Shown one piece after another: positions 44,999 through 52,232 of a DNA stretch of 64,000 bases. The stretch comes from Paenibacillus marchantiae (GTDB lineage: Bacteria > Bacillota > Bacilli > Paenibacillales > Paenibacillaceae), in NCBI RefSeq assembly GCF_028771845.1, contig NZ_CP118270.1:5270001-5334000 (forward strand), in the 5' to 3' direction. The translations under genes were made by a program, and so were the position numbers. A model generated the notes under the pieces. It was not told the DNA's origin. It saw nothing but the letters and a program-made list of their open reading frames with translations, and made no database searches. Position 1 is the stretch's first letter, and each line of letters opens with the position of its first letter.

Positions 44999-45817
44999 AT
45001 GAAAAACGATTATAAAATCAATGAAATTTCGAAGCTTTACGGAATAGGTGTTGACGCGCTGCGTTATTACGAAAAATTAGGGTTGCTGGTGCCTCGGCGA
45101 GACGGAAACGGGTATCGTCTGTATAGCCTTCAAGATATGTATAAACTGAATATCATCCGGGACCTGCGCCAGTTGGATTTTACCATGCAACAGATCAAAG
45201 CTTATTTGGATCAGCAAAGTGTCGAAAATACGCTTGAATTGTTATTGACTGAACAGGAACTGATTAAGGAACAAATTGCAAAGCTTAAAACTACGCAGCG
45301 TATTATTCAGGGCAGAATCAAGGTATTGACTGACGCAAGCAAAATTCAGACAGGAGTTTTCTCTATCAAAACGTATCCCGACCGGCCGTGTCTGCAACTC
45401 AATACACGCATAACTAGGGATGAGGAGATGGATTATGCCATTAAGAAGCTGCATCAAAAACATAAAAGTCACATTCCGGACTTTGGAAACCAATTATATG
45501 GTGCATCCGTGTCCCTTGAGGAACTAAAGCATGGTGTGAGGGATGTTTTTAACTCCGTCTTCTTTATCTTTAATCCTGACGAAGCCGGAAAGATCGATTA
45601 CGATTACAACCTGCCAGCTGGTGAGTATCTATCCCTTTTTTATCGGGGTAACTACCGTCAAAGTTATAAAAAAATGCTTGAGGTCGTTGCACATGCCAAC
45701 GAAAAAGGGCTCCGTGTAATGGGTGATCCTTTTGAGATTTATGAAATTGATAATCGTGATACGATCATTACCGAGCAATTTCTGACTGAAATACAGTTGA
45801 GGATTTGCAAAGAATGA
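44999..45817 (+). CDS. MerR-family regulator with effector-binding domain
   Basis: This 272-residue regulator has an N-terminal winged helix-turn-helix (INEISKLYGIGVDALRYYEK), a coiled-coil helix (about 75-115) and a GyrI-like effector-binding domain of about 150 residues. Such proteins (BmrR type) bind drugs or other small ligands. GAGGA lies 10 nt before the ATG. It is the second gene of the operon with the GNAT and probably controls the promoter at 44362. Confidence 0.9.
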   Translation: MKNDYKINEISKLYGIGVDALRYYEKLGLLVPRRDGNGYRLYSLQDMYKLNIIRDLRQLDFTMQQIKAYLDQQSVENTLELLLTEQELIKEQIAKLKTTQRIIQGRIKVLTDASKIQTGVFSIKTYPDRPCLQLNTRITRDEEMDYAIKKLHQKHKSHIPDFGNQLYGASVSLEELKHGVRDVFNSVFFIFNPDEAGKIDYDYNLPAGEYLSLFYRGNYRQSYKKMLEVVAHANEKGLRVMGDPFEIYEIDNRDTIITEQFLTEIQLRICKE

Positions 45818-45829
45818 TAAATTTCAAAG

Positions 45830-45880
45830 GGTAGAAATTATTGAAGTTATTGGATCGAACTTGACACAATAACTTCTACC
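45830..45880. repeat. 14-bp inverted repeat after merR
   Basis: GGTAGAAATTATTG (45830-45843) and CAATAACTTCTACC (45867-45880) are complementary with one mismatch. It follows the merR stop but has no T-run, so it is either a weak terminator part or an operator. Confidence 0.45.
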
Positions 45881-45888
45881 TTAAAACA

Positions 45889-45918
45889 AAAAAAAGCCGC
45901 TATATTAGCGACTTTTTG
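45889..45918. terminator. Bidirectional terminator between merR and YitT genes
   Basis: AAAAAGCCGCTA and TAGCGACTTTTT pair with one mismatch; T-runs occur on both strands. Confidence 0.75.
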
Positions 45919-45967
45919 TATGTTATATGCTTTTCTATGCGACAGTAACTCATACTCATTTTAGTGA

Positions 45968-46840
45968 TTAGTGAATATCTTTCTTTTTGAAATTTCCGCC
46001 CTTAACTTCGGCTACATCGTAAACTACAATAAAAGCATTGGGATCAATTTCGTGAATGATATCCTTGATTTTGCTTTCCTCCATACGGTTGATTACACAG
46101 GTAATTTCTTTAAATTGTTCATTGGTATACCCGCCGTAAGCATCGGTATAAGTTGCTCCACGACCTAACCGGTCACGAATGGTTTCGACCATGATCTCCG
46201 GTTGATTGGTGATAATTTTAAAGGTTTTGGAGCCGCTCAAACCTTCTTCAACAATATGTATCACTTTGGAAGCGATGTAATAAGCAAGTGCGGACAGGAT
46301 CGCCCCTTGAAGACCAAATACAGTTGACACGACAATAAAGACAAACATGTTCAAGAATAAGATTAGATCACTGGTTCCAAAAGGTAATTTTCGTGAAAGC
46401 AGGACAGCCAACATATCGATTCCATCCAATGCCCCACCATTACGCAACGCCAAACCCATACCAAAACCGATGATAATCCCGCCCACAACGGTAATTAACA
46501 ATGTATCCCCTTGAATAATCGTGGGTACATGGTGCATAAGGCTTGTACCCACAGCTAGCGAGGCTATACCGATAATGGAATAAATAGCAAAGCTCTTACC
46601 TATTTGTTTGTAGCCTAACCATACAAATGGAATGTTGATGATACCAATCAGCATCCCTAACGGTAAACCAAACAGTTGTGAGCCAACGATACTAAGACCT
46701 GTCACACCACCGTCTGATACATTATTTGGAATTAATACAGCTTCCAGGCCATATGAGGTGATAAAAGCCCCAATCATAATCAATAAAACTTTGGAGATGA
46801 TTTTCAGTTTGTTCGATTTTTGCACGTTCCTTTGATTCAT
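45968..46840 (-). CDS. YitT-family membrane protein
   Basis: This 290-residue protein has five or six transmembrane helices (DUF161) and a C-terminal DUF2179 domain (GRGATYTDAYGGYTNEQFKE near 240). Its function is not established. The start at 46840 has GGGGGA 6 nt upstream. It is a single-gene unit facing away from the MerR/SDR pair. Confidence 0.88.
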   Translation of the reverse strand: MNQRNVQKSNKLKIISKVLLIMIGAFITSYGLEAVLIPNNVSDGGVTGLSIVGSQLFGLPLGMLIGIINIPFVWLGYKQIGKSFAIYSIIGIASLAVGTSLMHHVPTIIQGDTLLITVVGGIIIGFGMGLALRNGGALDGIDMLAVLLSRKLPFGTSDLILFLNMFVFIVVSTVFGLQGAILSALAYYIASKVIHIVEEGLSGSKTFKIITNQPEIMVETIRDRLGRGATYTDAYGGYTNEQFKEITCVINRMEESKIKDIIHEIDPNAFIVVYDVAEVKGGNFKKKDIH

Positions 46841-46963
46841 TCCTTTTCCCCCTTGATGAACAACCATAAAAAATAGTCTATAACAAAATTCACTATTTTG
46901 GCAATAGATCGTCATATATGTAACCACTGAATTCGCTCTGCTCGTTTCTTCGATCAGATTACA

Positions 46964-47320
46964 TTATTTCCCGATTAATGCTCGATATGCCGTAATTTTA
47001 TTCTCCAGCATCTGATCTGCTGAGTGAAGTGTGTGCATCTGCTGTTGAATCGCCTCTTTGTGCTCTTCCAGCAATTTCAAACGCTCTGCAGCCGTATGCT
47101 CACCTTCCTGAAATAACGATGCGTACTTTTTGATGATAGCGATCGGCATTTGAGTCTCTTTTAGTTTGATTACAAATTGCAGCCATTTCAGGTGCGATTC
47201 GTTGTAGCGTCTGTCTCCACTAGCATCACGGAGCGGTACGATAATTTGCTCCTTCTCATAATAACGCAATGTGTGGGTACTGATACCGAGTAGTTCAGCC
47301 ACTTCACCGATCGTGTGCAT
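46964..47320 (-). CDS. MerR-family regulator
   Basis: This 118-residue regulator has an N-terminal winged helix-turn-helix (IGEVAELLGISTHTLRYYEK) and a long helix (about 72-112) for dimerisation. It diverges from the SDR gene at 47432. The shared intergenic region has a 19-bp-spacer promoter with the same TAGAGT half-site as the AdhR-like promoter, so it probably activates the SDR gene. Confidence 0.9.
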   Translation of the reverse strand: MHTIGEVAELLGISTHTLRYYEKEQIIVPLRDASGDRRYNESHLKWLQFVIKLKETQMPIAIIKKYASLFQEGEHTAAERLKLLEEHKEAIQQQMHTLHSADQMLENKITAYRALIGK

Positions 47321-47345
47321 GGTGATCCTCCCTTCTATATTCCGC

Positions 47346-47376
47346 TTGACTTAGAGTAAGCTCTAATCAGTATAAT
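47346..47376 (+). promoter_or_regulatory. MerR-type promoter of the SDR gene
   Basis: TTGACT (47346-47351) and the consensus TATAAT (47371-47376) are separated by 19 bp. The spacer begins with the dyad TAGAGTAAGCTCTA. The same TAGAGT half-site sits in the alcohol dehydrogenase promoter at 37551-37581. Confidence 0.75.
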
Positions 47377-47431
47377 CAACTCGTACTCATATCACAATAA
47401 ATAATGAACCGAAAATCCAGGAGGAATATCC

Positions 47432-48205
47432 ATGAAGTATACAGTGATTACCGGTGCCAGTTCGGGCATTGGCTATGAAGCAGCTTTGGCTTTTGCGGCT
47501 CGCGGCAAACATTTGATCCTGGCTGCACGCAGAACCGACGAATTGGAGAAGTTAAAATCAAAAGTAAGTGAAATTGATCCTGATCTGGACATTGTCATTC
47601 GCACGGTGGATCTGTCCATCGCTGCCAATGTCCATGCATTCTATGAAAGTCTCCATCATTACTCTATCGAGACATGGATTAACAACGCAGGGTTCGGAAA
47701 TTTTGCTTCGGTTGGTGAACAACATCTACCTAAAATCGAACAAATGCTTCATCTGAATATAGAAGCATTAACCATTCTTTCTTCCCTGTATGTGCGTGAT
47801 TATGCAGAGGTTGAGGGCACTCAGATCATTAACATCTCCTCTGGAGGTGGATATACGATCGTGCCGGATGCAGTAACCTACTGTGCAACAAAGTTCTATG
47901 TAAGTGCCTTTACGGAAGGGCTCGCACATGAATTAAAAGGCAAGCATGCTGCAATGCAAGCGAAAGTGCTCGCGCCCGCTGCAACGGAAACGGAATTTGC
48001 GGAACGTGCTTTTGATCTGGACCAGTTCAAATATGAGGGCCGTGTTCCCCAATTTCATACAGCAGAACAAATGGCTGGATTCTTGCTTGAATTATATGAC
48101 AGCGAAAGCGTCGTCGGTATTGTAAATGGATTAACCTATGAGTTTGAATTGAAAGAACCGATCTTTCCGTATGCCGCCAGAGCAGCCTCGAAACCCAACG
48201 ATTAA
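47432..48205 (+). CDS. Short-chain dehydrogenase/reductase (paralogue of the SDR at 14316)
   Basis: This 257-residue SDR starts MKYTVITGASSGIGYEAALA and has NNAG in WINNAGFGNF and Tyr-x3-Lys in TYCATKFYVSAF. It is clearly related to the SDR at 14316, with which it shares motifs over the full length (for example VRDYAxVEGTQ), but it lies under a MerR rather than a TetR regulator. The substrate is unknown. AGGAGG precedes the ATG. Confidence 0.92.
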   Translation: MKYTVITGASSGIGYEAALAFAARGKHLILAARRTDELEKLKSKVSEIDPDLDIVIRTVDLSIAANVHAFYESLHHYSIETWINNAGFGNFASVGEQHLPKIEQMLHLNIEALTILSSLYVRDYAEVEGTQIINISSGGGYTIVPDAVTYCATKFYVSAFTEGLAHELKGKHAAMQAKVLAPAATETEFAERAFDLDQFKYEGRVPQFHTAEQMAGFLLELYDSESVVGIVNGLTYEFELKEPIFPYAARAASKPND

Positions 48206-48244
48206 TCATAAAAACAGCCGTTAACCCATCCTATGTGAAACGTC

Positions 48245-48274
48245 AAAAGGGAACCTGTGATCAGGTTCCCTTTT
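48245..48274. terminator. Bidirectional terminator between SDR and polyamine genes
   Basis: AAAAGGGAACCTG and CAGGTTCCCTTTT are perfectly complementary with loop TGAT. It ends the plus-strand SDR and the minus-strand polyamine operon. Confidence 0.9.
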
Positions 48275-48298
48275 GCTCTTGCTATATCTATAAAAGTA

Positions 48299-49426
48299 TT
48301 AAGCCAATCTCATTTTGAAGTCCTGATAGCCGAACTCGCGAACCACTTCGCAATCGCCATCTTTTCTTTTCACTGCGATGGCTGGCAGCGGCATGCCGTT
48401 AAATGTATTGGTTTTGACCATGGAGTAGATCGCCATGTCCTCAAATACCAATCTGTCACCCGTTTTGAGCGGTTGATCAAATGAATAATCTCCGATCACA
48501 TCACCTGACAGGCAAGTTTGTCCCCCCAGACGATACAGATGGGCTTTCTCCCCTGCTTCTCCCGAACCGATAAGCGGCGGGCGATACGGCATTTCCAGCA
48601 CGTCCGGCATGTGGCATGTTGCCGAGGTATCCAGAATGGCAATGTCCATACCGTTCTTGTGGAAATCGAGCACAGACGTCACCAGGAAGCCCGCGTTCAG
48701 CGCAACCGCTTCGCCCGGCTCCAGATATACCTCCAGGCCATATTTTTCCTGCATGCGTTTGATGCAAGCTTCCAGTCTTGGAATGTCATAATCCTCGCGT
48801 GTGATGTGGTGTCCACCGCCGAAATTGATCCATTCCATTTGTGGCAGCCATTGTCCAAACTTCTCTTCTACCGCATTCAGTGTCGTTTCCAGATCATCTG
48901 AATTTTGCTGGCACAACGTATGGAAATGCAGTCCGGAGACTCCTTCCAACAGCTCTACACGGAAATCCTCTTGTTTGGCACCAAAACGGGAACCAGGAGC
49001 ACATGGATCGTAAATCTCATGCCCCTCCTGAGTAGAGCATTCAGGGTTAATACGCAGGCCTACTTTTCGACCAGCCTGAAGCGCTTTGCCCTTAAATTTC
49101 TCCAGTTGGGAGAAAGAATTGAAGATAATATGATCTGAAATCGAAAGGATTTCATCGATCTCATCTTCACGATAGGCCGGGGCAAAGACATGGTTCTCTT
49201 TGCCCATCTCCTCATGACCCAGGCGGGCTTCATACAGCCCGCTTGCCGTTGCACCGCTCAGATATTCTCCAATGAGCGGATACATCGTGGTCATGGAAAA
49301 TGCTTTCTGAGCCAGCACGATTTTGGCTCCTGTACGTTGCATGACACCGTTCAGGATTTTGAGATTTCTTTCGATAAGTCCTTCGTCAACAACAAAACAT
49401 GGTGTCGGTAATTGCTCAAACCGCAT
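48299..49426 (-). CDS. nspC: Carboxynorspermidine/carboxyspermidine decarboxylase
   Basis: NspC removes CO2 from carboxyspermidine or carboxynorspermidine to give spermidine-type polyamines. The 375-residue protein is a PLP enzyme of the alanine-racemase fold: the PLP lysine is about residue 41 in VLAQKAFSMTT, and GLHFHTLCQQN, NFGGGHHITREDYD, EPGEAVALNAGF and CLSGDVIGDY follow in the expected order. The ATG is 1 nt beyond the stop of the upstream dehydrogenase, so translation is coupled. The length is normal for the family. Confidence 0.93.
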   Translation of the reverse strand: MRFEQLPTPCFVVDEGLIERNLKILNGVMQRTGAKIVLAQKAFSMTTMYPLIGEYLSGATASGLYEARLGHEEMGKENHVFAPAYREDEIDEILSISDHIIFNSFSQLEKFKGKALQAGRKVGLRINPECSTQEGHEIYDPCAPGSRFGAKQEDFRVELLEGVSGLHFHTLCQQNSDDLETTLNAVEEKFGQWLPQMEWINFGGGHHITREDYDIPRLEACIKRMQEKYGLEVYLEPGEAVALNAGFLVTSVLDFHKNGMDIAILDTSATCHMPDVLEMPYRPPLIGSGEAGEKAHLYRLGGQTCLSGDVIGDYSFDQPLKTGDRLVFEDMAIYSMVKTNTFNGMPLPAIAVKRKDGDCEVVREFGYQDFKMRLA

Positions 49427-49427
49427 C

Positions 49428-50666
49428 TTAACGAACAAGCTCCGATTCTTTGGCTTCTTCTGGCAGTTCGTCAACGAGTACTGGGTTGAAGTCTTCAACC
49501 CATGGGAGACCCCATTTGTTCAACTCTTCCATGAATGGATCTGGGTTGAACTCTTCAACATTGTATACGCCTGGTTTGTTCCATTTACCAGTCATCACCA
49601 TTGCTGCACCAATCATGGCTGGAACACCTGTTGTGTAAGAGATGGCTTGGGAACCCACTTCTTTGTAGCACTCTTGGTGATCACAAATGTTGTAAACGTA
49701 GTACGTTTTATCTTTGCCGTCTTTTTTACCTTTGAAAATGCAGCCGATGTTCGTTTTGCCCACAGTACGTGGTCCAAGGGACGCCGGATCTGGCAGTACC
49801 GCCTTCAGGAATTGCAGCGGAATGATTTGTTTGCCTTCGTATTCGATAGGTTCGATCGAAGTCATGCCCACATTTTCAAGTGCTTTCAAGTGCGTAAGGT
49901 AGCTTTGACCAAATGTCATGAAGAAACGGATGCGTTTCAGTCCAGGCATGTTTTTAGCCAGGGACTCCAGCTCTTCATGATAAAGCAGGTACATGTCTTT
50001 CTCGCCAACTTCTTTGAAGTCATAGACACGTTTAATTTCCATTGGTTTCGTTTCGATCCATTCACCTTTTTCCCAGTATCTTCCGTTAGCCGAAACTTCG
50101 CGGATGTTGATTTCAGGGTTGAAGTTGGTTGCGAACGGATAGCCGTGATCTCCACCATTGCAGTCGAGAATGTCAATATATTCAATCTCGTCAAAGTAAT
50201 GTTTCAGAGCATAAGCAGAGAATACACCAGTAACACCTGGGTCAAATCCACTGCCAAGCAGAGCTGTAATTCCCGCTTTTTCAAAGCGCTCTTTGTAATC
50301 CCATTGCCATTTGTATTCGAATTTTGCCGTATCTTCCGGCTCATAGTTCGCTGTATCCATGTAGTTCGTTTTCGTTGCAAGGCAAGCATCCATGATTGTC
50401 AGGTCTTGGTAAGGCAATGCCAGGTTCATGACGAGATCCGGTTTAACTTCGTTGATGAGGGCGATCAGTTCGTCAACGTTGTCGGCATCCACTTGAGCTG
50501 TCGTAATTTTTGTTTTGCCGCCGTCCAGCTTGGCTTTAAGATCGTCACATTTGGATTTCGTACGACTTGCGATGCAGATTTCCTCGAATACTTCGCTGTT
50601 TTGAACGCATTTATGAACTGCTACTGAAGCTACGCCGCCGGCGCCGATGATTAGTGCTTTTCCCAT
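49428..50666 (-). CDS. Carboxynorspermidine synthase (saccharopine dehydrogenase family)
   Basis: This 412-residue enzyme condenses aspartate semialdehyde with putrescine or diaminopropane in an NADPH-dependent reaction, the first step of the carboxynorspermidine route. A Rossmann motif IIGAGGVASVAVHK lies at the N-terminus, and VMNLALPYQDLTIMDACL and GLGPRTVG-like TVGKTNIGC regions follow as in saccharopine-dehydrogenase-like proteins. The start at 50666 has AGGAG 8 nt upstream; an in-frame start at 50783 lies inside a terminator-like hairpin region and is unlikely. It pairs with nspC directly downstream. Confidence 0.9.
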   Translation of the reverse strand: MGKALIIGAGGVASVAVHKCVQNSEVFEEICIASRTKSKCDDLKAKLDGGKTKITTAQVDADNVDELIALINEVKPDLVMNLALPYQDLTIMDACLATKTNYMDTANYEPEDTAKFEYKWQWDYKERFEKAGITALLGSGFDPGVTGVFSAYALKHYFDEIEYIDILDCNGGDHGYPFATNFNPEINIREVSANGRYWEKGEWIETKPMEIKRVYDFKEVGEKDMYLLYHEELESLAKNMPGLKRIRFFMTFGQSYLTHLKALENVGMTSIEPIEYEGKQIIPLQFLKAVLPDPASLGPRTVGKTNIGCIFKGKKDGKDKTYYVYNICDHQECYKEVGSQAISYTTGVPAMIGAAMVMTGKWNKPGVYNVEEFNPDPFMEELNKWGLPWVEDFNPVLVDELPEEAKESELVR

Positions 50667-50754
50667 TTTCCATTCTCCTAACCCAATATGAATTTTTTTA
50701 AAATTAACTTCATTATTTTTCTCATTTTTCAACTTTTCGCCCGTTCTGAACCAA

Positions 50755-50804
50755 CAAAAAAAGCAAGGTGAAAAATGCCCCAAACGCGCATCATCACACT
50801 TGCT
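50755..50804 (-). promoter_or_regulatory. Terminator-like hairpin in the leader of the polyamine operon (candidate attenuator)
   Basis: On the minus strand AGCAAG-T-GTGA pairs with TCAC-CTTGCT across an inner GATGC/GCATT region and is followed by seven T. It ends about 90 nt before the synthase ATG. A shorter hairpin, GAGTTC-TTTT-GAACTTTTTT, lies about 55 nt further upstream. Together they could stop transcription before the operon unless some ligand or protein prevents it. It could instead be the terminator of a short upstream transcript. Confidence 0.5.
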
Positions 50805-51480
50805 TGTCGATATACATCATTAAAAAGACGCAAAGTTCCCATAACTAAAAAAGTTCAAAAGAACTCCTCTAGCGGAAAGCTTCTTCATGTATATCAATAT
50901 CAGATCAGAGTCTATATAGCAAATAATTCGCCTTTACCACTCTTATTGACCGTTTCACAAGTTGATGTGCAGATGCACTGGTTGTAAAGTAACCAACTTA
51001 TAAAATTTGAGCTTTTAACTCAATCAATAAGGCAACATAAGTTGCCAATCGGCGTTTGACCCGGCTGTCCGTATGGCCTTAACTTCCTTAAGAGAAGTGG
51101 TCAAAAATTATCTGCTGGAAAGACCTGATTTATGTTGATATATCTGCTTTCCAAAATCACAGGTCTTACAATATCAGATACATTGAAAAAAATCAAGCGA
51201 TCTCTAAAAATTTATTTATTCATCATTTTGGAACACACATTTCGCTCTTAGGCATATCTGATTATAATGGCAAATCTTTAAATAGTTACTGCCTAATGTA
51301 TCCAGCTCTTTCTCAATTTTCAAACTGACATGTCAGCGATAACGATGTGTAACATGGAAGTTGGATTATCCTAAAATAGATTGATTTAGGTAGAATAATC
51401 CTTTAGTTTTGTATGTCGAATATAAGTTATTACGAGAAGTTAAGCAAAAATATAAAGCTCCCAAAAATATTTTCTTTCGA
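50805..51480. other. Long intergenic region with several hairpins, no gene seen
   Basis: About 0.7 kb without a plausible gene. It contains small inverted repeats: GGTTGTAAAGTAACC (50980), GGCAACATAAGTTGCC (51031), an outer stem TTTGACC/GGTCAAA enclosing further pairs (51054-51106), AAGACCTG/CAGGTCTT (51119-51169) flanked by TATCTG/CAGATA, and GGATTAT-CCTAAA/TTTAGG-ATAATCC (51363-51403). The clustering may indicate structured RNA or decayed mobile DNA; neither is shown. Confidence 0.5.
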
Positions 51481-51481
51481 C

Positions 51482-51509
51482 TTGAAATTTTATACATTTT
51501 TGATATAGA
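51482..51509 (+). promoter_or_regulatory. Promoter of the lectin-like gene
   Basis: TTGAAA (51482-51487) and TATAGA (51504-51509) are 16 bp apart on the plus strand, about 55 nt before the ATG at 51563. The flanking DNA is very AT-rich, so the assignment is moderate. Confidence 0.5.
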
Positions 51510-51562
51510 GATATGATATATTTGGTATGTAATTTAAAATATATCCCAGAAAAGAGGATCTT

Positions 51563-52042
51563 ATGAAAAAAGCCGTTTTGCTATTTGCTGCAATTTTCAT
51601 GTTTTTGCTTTCCAGCGCTCCATCAGCATCTGCAGCTGGAGACCGCCTCATTTATGACATCATGTATAACAATTCGATTCCTCTCGTATCCAACAACGTC
51701 AGGTTTTCACTGCAATACAGCGTCTACGGCGACCTACAGCTCTGGGATAACCGCACACACACGATGTTATGGAACACCAAGACCAATGACACGAGAATAA
51801 ATCATTTCAAGATTGATTATTGGAGTGGAAAACTCGTGCTCCAGGATCCCCAAAACACACCTTACTGGACGTCAGACAACAAGGCATGGTCTACATCGTA
51901 CTATGGAGCGGACAATCTGCCACCCAACCTCAGGGGTAACGTGCTCATCGTTCAAAACGACGGCAATTTGGTGCTGTACAATACAGAAACACCGAGTGCA
52001 GGCTGGTATCCTGTCTGGGCTTCTAATACAGGAGGCCATTAA
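51563..52042 (+). CDS. Secreted bulb-type mannose-lectin domain protein
   Basis: This 159-residue secreted protein has a Sec signal peptide (about 1-25, cleaved near SASA) and a beta-prism-II lectin domain. One mannose-binding motif QxDxNxVxY is intact (QNDGNLVLY, residues 131-139); the other two repeats (near 50-62 and 83-95) are degenerate. Proteins of this fold include the LlpA-type lectin bacteriocins, but those usually carry two tandem domains; this one has a single domain. It may bind cell-wall or polysaccharide mannose, or act as an antimicrobial protein. GAGGA lies upstream of the ATG. Confidence 0.8.
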   Translation: MKKAVLLFAAIFMFLLSSAPSASAAGDRLIYDIMYNNSIPLVSNNVRFSLQYSVYGDLQLWDNRTHTMLWNTKTNDTRINHFKIDYWSGKLVLQDPQNTPYWTSDNKAWSTSYYGADNLPPNLRGNVLIVQNDGNLVLYNTETPSAGWYPVWASNTGGH

Positions 52043-52122
52043 GGTCTATTGTACTGGAGTACAAGCTGTTAATCGAAGCTTCAATTGACTGATGCTTACC
52101 CTCATTTCTTTACGGTAATATA

Positions 52123-52166
52123 AATACACTCCACACAGTATAAACGTGTGCGAGTGTATTTTTTTG
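52123..52166. terminator. Terminator after the lectin-like gene
   Basis: AATACACTCCACAC pairs with GTGTGCGAGTGTATT (one bulge) and is followed by TTTTT on the plus strand, about 80 nt after the stop. It is also the nearest hairpin to the end of cydC on the other strand. Confidence 0.8.
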
Positions 52167-52232
52167 TAATGTGAATGTTTAAACTGCAATGACGCATACT
52201 CTTTCATTCGTATCTGTGTGTATCTTACTCTC

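Noticed and set aside
49323..50627. 434-codon plus-strand frame opposite the polyamine genes
   Set aside because: It is antisense to the carboxynorspermidine synthase, which has clear motifs, and its product is rich in Phe, His and Val with no domain.
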